64,000 nt of DNA from Arthrobacter sp. M2012083 (GTDB taxonomy: Bacteria > Actinomycetota > Actinomycetes > Actinomycetales > Micrococcaceae). The translations under genes were made by a program, and so were the position numbers. Below are positions 1 to 8,185 of the stretch, in pieces. The DNA lies in NCBI RefSeq assembly GCF_000281065.1, contig NZ_AKKK01000062.1:62001-126000 (forward strand), written 5' to 3'. How positions within the stretch are numbered: the stretch's first letter is position 1; the number at the start of each line of letters is the position of its first letter. The notes under the pieces were generated by a model. It saw only the letters and a list, made by a program, of their open reading frames with translations, had not been told where the DNA came from and ran no database searches.

Positions 1-841
1 CCTTGGCGTTGGAGCGCACCCACTCAAGCTCTTCGGTGAGGCGCTTGGACAGCTTTGCGTCCTTCTTGCCTTGGACCTCAAGGCGGGCTTTCTTCTTCTC
101 CAGGTAGGTGGAGTAGTTGCCCTCGTACGGGTAGAGGTGGCCGCGGTCGACTTCGGCGATCCACTCAGCCACGTGGTCCAGGAAGTAACGGTCGTGAGTC
201 ACGGCAAGAACGGCGCCCGGGTATTGAGCAAGGTGCTGCTCGAGCCAAAGTACGCTCTCGGCGTCCAGGTGGTTGGTGGGCTCGTCAAGGAGCAGGAGGT
301 CGGGCTTCTGCAGGAGAAGCTTGCACAGCGCTACGCGGCGGCGCTCACCACCGGAAAGGACTGTGACATCCGAGTCGGCCGGCGGGCAGCGCAGCGCGTC
401 CATGGCCTGCTCAAGCTGGGAATCGATATCCCAGGCATCCGCCGCATCAATGGCTTCCTGGAGCTTGCCCATTTCGTCCAGGAGCGTCTCATAGTCAGCA
501 TCCGGGTTGGCCATTTCTTCGGAGATCTCATTGAAACGCTGGATCTTGCCGTAGATCTCGCCAACACCCTCCTGGACGTTGCCCAGGACGGTCTTTTCCT
601 CGTTCAGCGGCGGTTCCTGCAGGAGGATGCCCACGGTGTAGCCGGGGCTCAGGCGGGCCTCGCCGTTTGACGGGGTGTCCAGTCCGGCCATGATCTTCAG
701 GATGGTGGACTTACCAGCACCGTTCGGACCCACAACGCCGATCTTCGCGCCAGGGAAGAACGACATGCTGACGTCGTCCAGAATAAGTTTGTCGCCAACG
801 GCCTTGCGAGCCTTGGTCATCGTGTAAATGAATTCCGCCAT
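1..841 (-). CDS. ettA: Energy-dependent translational throttle protein EttA (ABC-F ATPase), N-terminal half
   Basis: Only the first 280 residues are present; the gene runs off the left edge (full length is usually about 560). ABC-F proteins are soluble twin-ATPase factors that bind the ribosomal E site and gate translation according to energy state. Visible are a Walker A motif GPNGAGKST at residues 38-46, the EttA-type opening MAEFIYTM, the signature LSGGERRRVAL and Walker B LLLLDEPTNHLD near residues 163-195, followed by the charged linker (EKKKARLEVQGKK). The start at 841 has TAGATT seven bases upstream, so the mRNA may be leaderless. Family assignment is firm; the missing second ATPase is due to the window edge. 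Confidence 0.95.
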   Translation of the reverse strand, partial: MAEFIYTMTKARKAVGDKLILDDVSMSFFPGAKIGVVGPNGAGKSTILKIMAGLDTPSNGEARLSPGYTVGILLQEPPLNEEKTVLGNVQEGVGEIYGKIQRFNEISEEMANPDADYETLLDEMGKLQEAIDAADAWDIDSQLEQAMDALRCPPADSDVTVLSGGERRRVALCKLLLQKPDLLLLDEPTNHLDAESVLWLEQHLAQYPGAVLAVTHDRYFLDHVAEWIAEVDRGHLYPYEGNYSTYLEKKKARLEVQGKKDAKLSKRLTEELEWVRSNAK

Positions 842-897
842 GCTCTTAAATCTAATGGGTAGGCGTACATAACTCACATTCGAGCCCCGCGATGGAG

Positions 898-1389
898 CTA
901 GCGGGCGTCTCCCACGAAGCATTTTCCGGTGGCCAGCACAGGCAGCACCGTAACCACGACGCCGCCGTCGCGGATTTGCCCCATGACGCAGCTGTCCCCC
1001 GTCAGCGCTGCGGCTTCCATCGCGTCCACGTCAAGGCCCGTCGGCGTACGACTCACGGACACCTCTACGTTGGCGTTGGGGATGCCTGCAGAAACCAAGG
1101 CCGCACGCAGGGTTTCGCGGTCGGGCTTCGGGTTGCCGGCTACCAAGGTTTTAAGCGTTGACTCCACGGCCGAAGTTGTTGCGGCAACGGCGGGATCGAC
1201 GGTGGATGTGGCCTGCGGACTGGCGGACGATGACGGAGTGGCCGCGGGCTGAACGGCGGATGGCGCAGGCGTTGGAGTGCAAGCGGAGACCGTCAATGCC
1301 GCGGCGATGACCAGCGACACCCCAGCTCTCCGGAAAGTCGATGCGTCTGCTGCCCTGCCATACGTCTGCGCGGTTCTCCTGCTCATCAC
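898..1389 (-). CDS. Putative lipoprotein, DUF6993-like
   Basis: A 163-residue secreted lipoprotein of unknown function. The N-terminus has basic residues, a hydrophobic stretch at 23-36 and a lipobox ending TVSAC with the acylated Cys at 37. A low-complexity Pro/Ser/Ala/Thr linker follows (about 38-75), then a compact domain with the features SAGIPNANVEVSVSRTPTG and a pair of Cys in DSCVMG and GKCFVG that could form a disulfide. This resembles the DUF6993 actinobacterial domain (recognised by pattern, not by search). It stands alone between ettA and tRNA-Arg on the same strand. Confidence 0.8.
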   Translation of the reverse strand: MMSRRTAQTYGRAADASTFRRAGVSLVIAAALTVSACTPTPAPSAVQPAATPSSSASPQATSTVDPAVAATTSAVESTLKTLVAGNPKPDRETLRAALVSAGIPNANVEVSVSRTPTGLDVDAMEAAALTGDSCVMGQIRDGGVVVTVLPVLATGKCFVGDAR

Positions 1390-1404
1390 CTAGCCATTCT
1401 GCCC

Positions 1405-1448
1405 TAAAAAAGTGACATCCCCCTTGGACGCTGTTCCAAGGGGGATGT
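1405..1448 (-). terminator. Intrinsic terminator after tRNA-Arg
   Basis: A 14-bp perfect stem (1415-1428 with 1435-1448, arm ACATCCCCCTTGGA) and 6-nt loop is followed on the minus strand by TTTTTT. It lies directly downstream of tRNA-Arg. Confidence 0.9.
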
Positions 1449-1453
1449 TTCGG

Positions 1454-1526
1454 TGCCCCAGGAGGGAATCGAACCCCCGACCGGCGGATTAGAAGGCCGC
1501 TGCTCTATCCCCTGAGCTACTGGGGC
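1454..1526 (-). tRNA. tRNA-Arg (anticodon TCT)
   Basis: Read on the minus strand this is a 73-nt cloverleaf: acceptor GCCCCAG with CTGGGGC, D-arm AGCTCAGGGGATAGAGC, anticodon loop CTTCTAA giving anticodon TCT, T-arm with GGTTCGATTCC, discriminator A. CCA is not encoded. A strong terminator follows. Confidence 0.95.
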
Positions 1527-1733
1527 GCACCCGCGTCATGGCCATATGGGCCGCTGGCGCCACAAAGAGTTTACAGTGCGATCAGCTAACTGCTTGACAT
1601 CCCATGCAGCGTGCTTCTGCTCCTCCACAGCCGCCGTTATTCACATAGGCGTATGAGGCACTCCCCTCCCTGCCGTCCCTGGATGAAGCTGAAAGAGCCG
1701 GACAGGCACTTCACCAAACCGAGAAGGACCACC

Positions 1734-2288
1734 ATGAATGACATGATCACCGTCCGGGGCTTCGTGGCCTCTGAGGTCAAGAGCTCCACCACTGCACGGG
1801 GCACGTCCACGGCATCGTTTCGCCTGGGCACCACGGAACGCCGCTACGACCGCGCCACCAACACCTGGGTGGACGGAAACACCAACTGGTACACGGTTCA
1901 GTCGTTCCGATACCTCGCCGGACACGTTGGATGCAGTGTGAAGAAGGGACAGCGCGTCCTCGTCGTTGGGAAGCTCCGGTTGCGGCAATGGGAACATGAG
2001 GGCCGTGTCTACCACGTAGCCGAAATCGACGCCGAATCAGTGGGACATGACCTCATGTGGGGCTCTGCCAACTTCACCCGGATGAGCGGCGCCTCAGCCC
2101 CTGCCGATGCAGCACCTGCTGTTGAGGTACCCGGTACACCTGACCGCAGCAATGACTGGGACTCGGACGACCATGAACAAGTTCCGCCGGAAGACGAGTC
2201 CATCGCGGCGGACGTCGACGGTCCTGATGGCACCGGTCCCCTACTCGTGAACACCACAACAGGCGAACTGGTGGGTGCCGGCGTGTAA
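1734..2288 (+). CDS. Single-stranded DNA-binding protein paralogue (OB fold)
   Basis: A 184-residue SSB-family protein. The N-terminal ~105 residues carry the OB-fold pattern (ITVRGFVASEV, TASFRLGTTER, NWYTVQSFRYLA, GQRVLVVGKLRLRQWEHEGR). The C-terminus is acidic but ends GELVGAGV, without the DDDIPF-type tip through which replicative SSB recruits partners. It is therefore probably an auxiliary SSB rather than the replicative one. The start at 1734 is chosen because GAGAAGG lies 6 nt upstream and the OB fold begins there; an upstream in-frame ATG at 1611 would add unrelated sequence. Confidence 0.88.
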   Translation: MNDMITVRGFVASEVKSSTTARGTSTASFRLGTTERRYDRATNTWVDGNTNWYTVQSFRYLAGHVGCSVKKGQRVLVVGKLRLRQWEHEGRVYHVAEIDAESVGHDLMWGSANFTRMSGASAPADAAPAVEVPGTPDRSNDWDSDDHEQVPPEDESIAADVDGPDGTGPLLVNTTTGELVGAGV

Positions 2289-2327
2289 CCGTTGCACCAC
2301 GATTCTGTTGAGGAATTGTTCGGAACC

Positions 2328-2369
2328 AAGGGCGAACCCTCCCGGTGCTGGTGCCGGTGGTTCGCCCTT
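2328..2369 (+). terminator. Probable terminator after the SSB gene
   Basis: Inverted repeat AAGGGCGAACC (2328-2338) / GGTTCGCCCTT (2359-2369), 40 nt after the SSB stop. There is no clear T-tract, so this is a moderate call. Confidence 0.45.
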
Positions 2370-2414
2370 CGGCAAGACTGGGCCGGAACATCGCCCGGGG
2401 GTCGGCGAAACTAC

Positions 2415-2448
2415 GGCAAAGTGAGGATCACGGCAAAGTGAGGATCAC
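2415..2448. repeat. 17-bp perfect tandem duplication across the map stop codon
   Basis: The unit GGCAAAGTGAGGATCAC occurs at 2415-2431 and again at 2432-2448. It spans the last codons and stop of map without changing the protein end: the penultimate CCG is followed by TGA now and would be followed by TAG without the duplication. Confidence 0.95.
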
Positions 2449-3195
2449 CGGGCCGTCAGCCGTGACGGCTACAGTGTGTTCGCTGTGGGCGGCGCGTCGC
2501 CCGTTTGCCGAACGAAGAGTCCATTCGTCCTCGTCGTGGTAGTAGTCGTCCTTGCCGCCCAGGATCAACATGGGCTCAATGGCAATGACCAGGCCTTCTT
2601 CGAGCTTCATGCCCCGGCCAGGCCGTCCGAGGTTGGGGACGGGAGGTTCGGCGTGCATTGTCCGTCCTATGCCATGGCCGCCATGATCAGCCAACAGTCC
2701 GTATCCTGCACGTTTCGCCTCGCCACCAATCGCATAGGCAAGGTCACCCATCTTGTTTCCTACGCGGGCTGCTTCGATGCCGCGGGCAAGTGCGTCTTCT
2801 GTCGCCTTCACCAACTCATGGTCTGCAGGGTCTCCGGCCCCTACGACGAAGCTGACTGCCGCATCACCGCACCAGCCTTCCACGAAAGCACCACAATCGA
2901 CGCTGAGCAGATCGCCGTCCTCCAGGACGTATCCATTGGGGATCCCGTGCACCACGGCGTCGTTGACGCTGGTACAAATGACGCCGGGGAACGGCACAGC
3001 CGCCCAGCGTGGGTGGTAGTCCAGGAAGGCAGGTTTCGCGCCGGCATCGGAGATTACGGCGGCAGCGACGTCGTCGAGTTCCTTAAGCGAAACACCCACT
3101 TCGGCTTGCTCCCGGACTGCGGAAAGTGCATTGGCAACTACGCGACCGGCCTCGCGCATCATCGCGATTTGGTCCGGTGATTTCAGCATTGACAT
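2428..3195 (-). CDS. map: Type I methionine aminopeptidase
   Basis: A 255-residue cytosolic metalloprotease that removes the initiator Met from nascent proteins. The five metal ligands fit the family: Asp in LLSVDCGAF, Asp in GWCGDAAVSF, His in DHGGHGIG, Glu in IAIEPM and Glu in HSEHTVAV. The start at 3195 (MSMLKSPDQ) is preferred because AAAGGAA sits 6 nt upstream on the minus strand; a longer reading adds about 23 residues unlike the family. It is separate from def in this window, although both act in N-terminal processing. It is divergent from the AlkD-like gene. Confidence 0.95.
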   Translation of the reverse strand: MSMLKSPDQIAMMREAGRVVANALSAVREQAEVGVSLKELDDVAAAVISDAGAKPAFLDYHPRWAAVPFPGVICTSVNDAVVHGIPNGYVLEDGDLLSVDCGAFVEGWCGDAAVSFVVGAGDPADHELVKATEDALARGIEAARVGNKMGDLAYAIGGEAKRAGYGLLADHGGHGIGRTMHAEPPVPNLGRPGRGMKLEEGLVIAIEPMLILGGKDDYYHDEDEWTLRSANGRRAAHSEHTVAVTADGPVILTLP

Positions 3196-3364
3196 CGAGA
3201 TTCCTTTGTTGTGGCCGATGTGAAGTTGGTTGTTGCCGACATTTGTTAGGGAGCTGCTGGCCATGCAAGGGAACAGCGGGCCGGTACGCCCACTCTACGG
3301 TGACCGAACAGCGGGGACCACAGTTCTTGAGCAGCGGCTCACACCCCTTCGTACATCACCGACC

Positions 3365-3370
3365 TAGAGT
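3365..3370 (+). promoter_or_regulatory. Leaderless -10 candidate of the AlkD-like gene
   Basis: TAGAGT ends 6 nt before the ATG at 3377, and no Shine-Dalgarno sequence is present. Confidence 0.5.
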
Positions 3371-3376
3371 TATGGC

Positions 3377-4063
3377 ATGAGCCCCAATGTCCTCGTGGAG
3401 TCGATCCGATCAACACTCCGATCAGCCGCCGATGCGGAACGGGGTGCCGGAGCTCAGGCTTATTTGAAGTCCGACATGCCTTCTTGGGGTGTCCGGGTTC
3501 CCGCGGTTCGCAAGATAGTGAAGGAAGCAGTCAAGCAGTTCCCGGTGACCTCGCCAGCTGAGCTGCAGAAAGCGGTTCTTGAGCTGTGGCGCAACGCGGA
3601 GGCCCGTGAAGAGCGATACGCAGCCATCGACCTGACGGGCCTGCGAATGGTCAAAGGAGACCTGCGGATGCTCCCCCTATATGAGGAAATGATCCGGACG
3701 GGTGCTTGGTGGGACCTCGTTGACGGGGTTGCGCATCGGATCTGCGCGCTCCTTCTTGCGCACAGGCCCACCATGACGCCGGTGCTGCTGCAGTGGTCCA
3801 CGGACCACGACATGTGGATTCGGCGGGCAGCGATCACTGCACAGCTAGGGGCCAAGTCAAAGACTGATCCCGGCCTCCTGGCAGCGGTCATCTCCGCGAA
3901 CCTCGCCGACAATGAATTCTTCATCCGCAAGGCCATCGGGTGGGCGCTCCGTGAGTACAGCAAAACAGATCCCGAATCGGTCAAGGCGTTCGCTGCCAAC
4001 AACGCGGCAGCTTTGAGTCCACTGTCCACCCGCGAGGCATTGCGGCTGTTGCCGTCCGACTGA
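3377..4063 (+). CDS. DNA alkylation repair protein, AlkD-like HEAT-repeat glycosylase
   Basis: A 228-residue alpha-helical protein of the AlkD family, which excises bulky or cationic alkylated bases without base flipping. Family features visible are YLKSDMPSWGVRVPAVRKIVKE near the N-terminus, the ALELW-like helix with NAEAREERYAAIDL, WWDLVDGVAHRI around residue 115, and MWIRRAAITAQL followed by the final helices EFFIRKAIGWALREYSKTDPESVKAF. Length is normal. It is monocistronic, with a promoter hexamer abutting the start. Substrate is inferred only from the family. Confidence 0.88.
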   Translation: MSPNVLVESIRSTLRSAADAERGAGAQAYLKSDMPSWGVRVPAVRKIVKEAVKQFPVTSPAELQKAVLELWRNAEAREERYAAIDLTGLRMVKGDLRMLPLYEEMIRTGAWWDLVDGVAHRICALLLAHRPTMTPVLLQWSTDHDMWIRRAAITAQLGAKSKTDPGLLAAVISANLADNEFFIRKAIGWALREYSKTDPESVKAFAANNAAALSPLSTREALRLLPSD

Positions 4064-4122
4064 CGCGGGAGGCAGCGGGCCCTCAGCCACCAGTCAACAG
4101 CAGGCCCGACCCAGCGGAGACT

Positions 4123-5733
4123 TCAGATAATGGGACGCACACCGAATTCGTCGCGCACCCGGAACAAACCCTTTGTCTTCGGATCCACAAAAATCAGGTA
4201 GATCGCGAACAGGAGTGCAATAAGGGCTGCAGCGTAACGGGCGAGGATGAGGGCAAGTCCCAGGTCTTCGCTTTGAAGGTAAGGGAACACGTCCAACTGG
4301 TCGGAGATCGCGTAGACCATAAAGAACGACACGATGAAGTAGAGAGCCTTGACCTGCCAGTCGTTGCGGATGCCGGTCACAGCGAACAGCGGAATCAGCC
4401 ACACGACGTACCACGACTGAATCATGGGCGCCAACAGGACAATGGTGGCAAAGGCCAAGGTCAACCGGCGCATCAGGCGATCGTAGTCGCCCCTGAAGAT
4501 CAGCCAAGCCACCGCTACAACCATCAGTACCTTGCCGGCGTCGTAAACCCATTTCGCCAAGGCCCAGCCGTCCAGGCCAAAGGCATTGAAGATCAGGGCA
4601 ACAACCATTCCGATGAGACCCACAGGCGCGTACCAGATCCAAACGCTGCCGGGGGCTGACAGGCCGTTGATCCAACCGAATCCGAAGCCGTTCACCAGGC
4701 TCAGGGCGTAGAGAAGTCCGAAGCTCAGAGCTGCTGTCAGGAACCAATAGAGGAACTTGCGCGGCCAGGAGGCATCCTTGCCGGCCCACAGAAGTCCAAT
4801 GAAGGGCAGGAATACCACCGTGATCGGTTTGATCGAGATGGAGAGCGTGACCAGCACCAGTCCGCGAATGACACGGCGGGTTGCGCAGTAGTACAGGCCC
4901 GCCAATGCCAGCCCAATCATCAAGGCATCGTTATGGACACTGGCGATGAAGTTAGTGAGAAAAAGCGGGTTGGCCGCCGTCAGCCATAGCGCCCTGTGAG
5001 GATTCACACCGTGGAGTTCGGCCAGTTTCGGTACGTAGATGATGCAGAGAACTACACCCACTGCAGCGACGAGGCGGAAGAGCATGATGCTCGCTTCCGG
5101 CTGCACGTTGGTTACCCAGACAACAAACTGCTCAATCCACAAGAACAACTGACCGTAGGGAACCGGCGCTTCGGTCCACATCTTGTCCGCGCCCAGCTGG
5201 AAGTAGTTGGGCAGGGCCGAAATCCCGTTCTCATAAGGATTTATGCCTTCCACCATCAACCGGCCCTGGCCGATATACGCGTACACGTCCCTGCTGAAGA
5301 GGGGAACGGTGAACATCATGGGCAGCCCCCAGGCCGCTACAGCCTGCAGCGTCGCTTTTCGGGCTTCCAACCCCCACACGCGGACGCGCTGGCCCAGACG
5401 AAGCCAGGCGCGGACGAGCAACATGCCGCCGATGGCCAGCAAAACAATGGAAAGTCCGACACCCACACCTTCAGTGCGCATCCAGATGAAAAGCGGGAGG
5501 CGGCGAAGTTCCGAAACCGGAGCAAGCCACCCAACCCCCAGTGAGCCAAACACCATGAACATGGAACCAACGAACCCGGCGATCAGCGGCGAGCGTGCGT
5601 TATCTACCTCGCCGGCAACGGCGCCAGCCGACGGCGTCGCTGTCCCTGCCAACTGGGCGGCGGGTACTGGCACCGTCATGTAGTCGTCATCCAATCGTTC
5701 ACCCGCTGTATTCGGGTCAAAATTCTGCGTCAT
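4123..5733 (-). CDS. Polyprenol-phosphomannose-dependent alpha-1,6-mannosyltransferase, MptB-like (GT-C membrane enzyme)
   Basis: A 536-residue polytopic membrane protein with about 12-14 hydrophobic segments. After a soluble N-terminus (~50 residues) the first loop carries LFSRDVYAYIGQGRLMVEGINPYENG, the acidic GT-C loop typical of the MptA/MptB family, which elongates alpha-1,6-mannan cores of lipomannan-type glycolipids from polyprenyl-P-mannose. Later motifs include ANPLFLTNFIASVHNDALMIGL and LSISIKPITVVFLPF. The start ATG at 5733 follows GAAAG; a TTG 15 nt upstream is possible. The acceptor glycan in this organism is unknown. Confidence 0.82.
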   Translation of the reverse strand: MTQNFDPNTAGERLDDDYMTVPVPAAQLAGTATPSAGAVAGEVDNARSPLIAGFVGSMFMVFGSLGVGWLAPVSELRRLPLFIWMRTEGVGVGLSIVLLAIGGMLLVRAWLRLGQRVRVWGLEARKATLQAVAAWGLPMMFTVPLFSRDVYAYIGQGRLMVEGINPYENGISALPNYFQLGADKMWTEAPVPYGQLFLWIEQFVVWVTNVQPEASIMLFRLVAAVGVVLCIIYVPKLAELHGVNPHRALWLTAANPLFLTNFIASVHNDALMIGLALAGLYYCATRRVIRGLVLVTLSISIKPITVVFLPFIGLLWAGKDASWPRKFLYWFLTAALSFGLLYALSLVNGFGFGWINGLSAPGSVWIWYAPVGLIGMVVALIFNAFGLDGWALAKWVYDAGKVLMVVAVAWLIFRGDYDRLMRRLTLAFATIVLLAPMIQSWYVVWLIPLFAVTGIRNDWQVKALYFIVSFFMVYAISDQLDVFPYLQSEDLGLALILARYAAALIALLFAIYLIFVDPKTKGLFRVRDEFGVRPII

Positions 5734-5813
5734 GGGGGCTTTCGGCAACAGGAAGAAACGACACTGCCGCGCTCAAAATCGTACCATCGGAGCACTTGGA
5801 AGCCACTGAAGGA

Positions 5814-5819
5814 TAGGCT
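5814..5819 (+). promoter_or_regulatory. Leaderless -10 candidate of orn
   Basis: TAGGCT ends 6 nt before the GTG start at 5826; there is no ribosome binding site. Confidence 0.5.
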
Positions 5820-5825
5820 TGGCGC

Positions 5826-6461
5826 GTGCCTATTACTAATGAACGCATCGTCTGGATCGACTGCGAAATGACCGGCCTGGACCTTAAGAACGACGCCTTG
5901 ATCGAGGTTGCAGCGTTGGTGACGGATTCCGAGCTCAACATTCTGGGCGACGGCGTAGACGTCGTCATCAAGCCGGATGACGCAGCACTGGAACAAATGA
6001 ACGACTTCGTGCGGGACATGCACACCCGCTCCAAGCTCCTGGACGAGCTCCCCCACGGGAAGACCATGGCAGAGGCAGAAGCACAGGTCCTTGAATACAT
6101 TGAGAAGTGGGTCCCGGATCCCCGCAAAGCTCCCCTGGGTGGTAACTCTGTGGGAACAGACCGCATGTTCCTTGCCAGGGACATGCCCAACATCGTGGAG
6201 CACCTCCACTACCGCGTGATCGACGTCAGCACCATCAAAGAGCTCTCACGCCGCTGGTTCCCGCGCGCGTACTTCCAGTCCCCGGCCAAGCATGGCGGTC
6301 ACCGCGCCTTGGGCGACATCAAGGACTCCATTGATGAGCTCCGCTACTACCGCCAGGCTGTGTTTGTTCCAGCGCCGGGACCGGACACGGCAACGGCTCA
6401 GCGCATTTCCAAGGACATCATGGCTACCGCAGAGACCCTGGGGTCCAGCGAAAAGGTGTGA
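5826..6461 (+). CDS. orn: Oligoribonuclease
   Basis: A 211-residue 3'-5' exoribonuclease that degrades di- to pentaribonucleotides at the end of mRNA decay and also pGpG. DEDDh residues are visible: WIDCEMTGLD (Asp and Glu near 11-13), an Asp in GTDRMFLARDMP (about 113), and HRALGDIKDSIDELRYYR (His and final Asp). Length is slightly above the common ~180-200 because of a C-terminal tail. The start is GTG, preceded only by a -10-like hexamer. Confidence 0.95.
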   Translation: MPITNERIVWIDCEMTGLDLKNDALIEVAALVTDSELNILGDGVDVVIKPDDAALEQMNDFVRDMHTRSKLLDELPHGKTMAEAEAQVLEYIEKWVPDPRKAPLGGNSVGTDRMFLARDMPNIVEHLHYRVIDVSTIKELSRRWFPRAYFQSPAKHGGHRALGDIKDSIDELRYYRQAVFVPAPGPDTATAQRISKDIMATAETLGSSEKV

Positions 6462-6593
6462 TCTGCACCATTTTTCGAGGTTTTTTCGCCAAAAGCGGCA
6501 AAAGTGGACTTTGCACCCCAAAACAGCAGGTAAGCTATTTGTCGTTGCCTTGAAGGAAAGCCGGTCAAACGGTTCAGCCCCAAAAGGCACATG

Positions 6594-6669
6594 GTGGGCT
6601 TAGCTCAGTTGGCAGAGCGCCTGGTTGTGGTCCAGGAGGTCGCGGGTTCAACCCCCGTAGCTCACCCCA
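6594..6669 (+). tRNA. tRNA-His (anticodon GTG)
   Basis: Acceptor GTGGGCT pairs with AGCTCAC. G at 6593 can pair with C at 6666 as the G-1/C73 identity pair of tRNA-His. The anticodon loop TTGTGGT gives GTG, the T-arm contains GGTTCAACCCC, and CCA is encoded at 6667-6669. Confidence 0.95.
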
Positions 6670-6698
6670 CCGAGATTGGCTCCAGAGCCGGTTTCCAC

Positions 6699-6736
6699 AA
6701 AGGCCGCACCGGTTATCCGGTGCGGCCTTTGCTTTT
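6699..6736 (+). terminator. Intrinsic terminator after tRNA-His
   Basis: A 14-bp perfect stem AAAGGCCGCACCGG (6699-6712) with 6717-6730, a 4-nt loop, then GCTTTTA. Confidence 0.88.
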
Positions 6737-6796
6737 AACCTCAAAGCGGACCAAGGCCGCTTCCGGATCACAGTGCTAGACGAAGGAAGAACTGAG

Positions 6797-7369
6797 ATGA
6801 CCGTCCTGCCAGTCACCATTTGGGGCGAACCTGTTTTGCACCGCCGGGCAAGTGAAGTCGAAGTTTTCGACGACGAACTCCGCGCCTTGATCGCGGACAT
6901 GTTCGAGACCAATGACGCTGCCAACGGGGTGGGGCTCGCGGCGCCTCAGATCGGCGTGGGCAAGCGCCTTTTTGTCTACAAGTACGCCAACGATGACGAC
7001 GTCCCCGAGCAGGGCGTGGTAGTCAATCCGGTGCTGACACTGTCCAAGGTCTCCGGCGCCCTTCCGGATCCCGATGAACACGTTGAGGGCTGCTTGTCCT
7101 TCCCCGGGGAGTACTACCCGCTGCAGCGCGCTGAATGGACACGGGTTCAGGGCTTTGACGGCGATGGCCATCCCCTGGACTTCGAAGCGACAGGCTGGTT
7201 CGCCAGAATCCTGCAACACGAGTTCGACCATTTGGACGGCAAACTGTACGTCAACCGCCTCGTGGACCGGTACTCAAAGAAGGCGCTCAAGCAAGCCAAG
7301 AAGAACGGCTGGGGCGTGCCGGGCCTGACCTGGATGCCCGGCGTCGATCCCGATCCGTTCGGGCACTAA
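6797..7369 (+). CDS. def: Peptide deformylase
   Basis: A 190-residue metalloenzyme that removes the formyl group from nascent N-termini. All three motifs are intact: GVGLAAPQIG near residue 46, EGCLSFPG near 100 (Cys metal ligand) and QHEFDHLDG near 142 (two His ligands and the catalytic Glu). The C-terminal extension after the last motif is typical of actinobacterial forms. The start at 6797 is chosen because GAAGGAAG lies 7 nt upstream. Only 3 nt separate its stop from the following acyltransferase, so the two are probably co-transcribed. Confidence 0.96.
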   Translation: MTVLPVTIWGEPVLHRRASEVEVFDDELRALIADMFETNDAANGVGLAAPQIGVGKRLFVYKYANDDDVPEQGVVVNPVLTLSKVSGALPDPDEHVEGCLSFPGEYYPLQRAEWTRVQGFDGDGHPLDFEATGWFARILQHEFDHLDGKLYVNRLVDRYSKKALKQAKKNGWGVPGLTWMPGVDPDPFGH

Positions 7370-7372
7370 GCC

Positions 7373-8185
7373 ATGGCCGCCAGCCCCCACGCAGAGCTTT
7401 TTGAGCTCTTGGACATCACCGGCGAGGACGCCACTGAATGTGCGCACCTTCTGGGCACGCCACCGGATGAGCCTGTTCTGCAGGCCATGAAGGCGATGCA
7501 GGAGAGGCTTGGTACCTTTCCAGCAGACAGCATCCGGGCCGACGGCGCCGAGGAGACGGTCTGGATCGAAGCACTCCTCCGCTTCGCTCCCTCAGTTCAC
7601 GCCTACCATCTGGAACTCGGAATCAGTCGGGCTGTTTCGGCTGCATCCTTGGCGGACGTTGGTTTGCAGCTTCGTATCAACAGGCGGGTCCACGGCCGAT
7701 TTGGGCTGGACACCTGGAGCTGGCTGACGTTGCACATGGCTGGCAATCTGTTCAGGCTGGGCCGGCTGCAGTTCCATGTGGTTCCCGCCGATGGTCAGGA
7801 CCCAGGCTGGGTTCTTGGTGTCCATATACCCGAAGATGGAGGCCTCTCCCCTGCGCTGGTGGATGCCAGTTTGGCGGAGGCAAGAACTTTCTTCCCCCGG
7901 TATTTTCCCGACAAGCCTGCGCTCAAAGCCACGTGTGATTCATGGATGCTGGACCCGTACCTCGTCGATCGCCTACCGGACAGCAACATTGCGTCGTTTG
8001 CACGACGTTTCACGCTCGACCGCTGCACTGATGCCCCTACGGATGCCATCTATTTCACTTTCAGGCAGCGGGGACTCCATGACTTGGATAGGCTCCCACG
8101 GGAGACCTCACTCCAGCGCGTGGTCCTGGAGCGGATCGACGACGGCGGCATCTGGCAACTGGGGCACGGTCACCTGGCACTGTAG
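7373..8185 (+). CDS. Acyltransferase-domain protein with NAT_N/GNAT_C-like architecture
   Basis: A 270-residue protein of a poorly characterised actinobacterial family annotated as acyltransferase (formerly DUF5596). The N-terminal helical half (to ~130) ends DTWSWLTLHMAGNLFRLGRLQFHV, and the C-terminal half contains WVLGVHIPEDGGLSPALVDASLAEARTFFPRYFPDKPALKATCDSWMLDP in separated pieces typical of the GNAT_C domain. No substrate is known. It starts 3 nt after def and overlaps the convergent HNH nuclease gene by 16 nt at its 3' end. Confidence 0.75.
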   Translation: MAASPHAELFELLDITGEDATECAHLLGTPPDEPVLQAMKAMQERLGTFPADSIRADGAEETVWIEALLRFAPSVHAYHLELGISRAVSAASLADVGLQLRINRRVHGRFGLDTWSWLTLHMAGNLFRLGRLQFHVVPADGQDPGWVLGVHIPEDGGLSPALVDASLAEARTFFPRYFPDKPALKATCDSWMLDPYLVDRLPDSNIASFARRFTLDRCTDAPTDAIYFTFRQRGLHDLDRLPRETSLQRVVLERIDDGGIWQLGHGHLAL

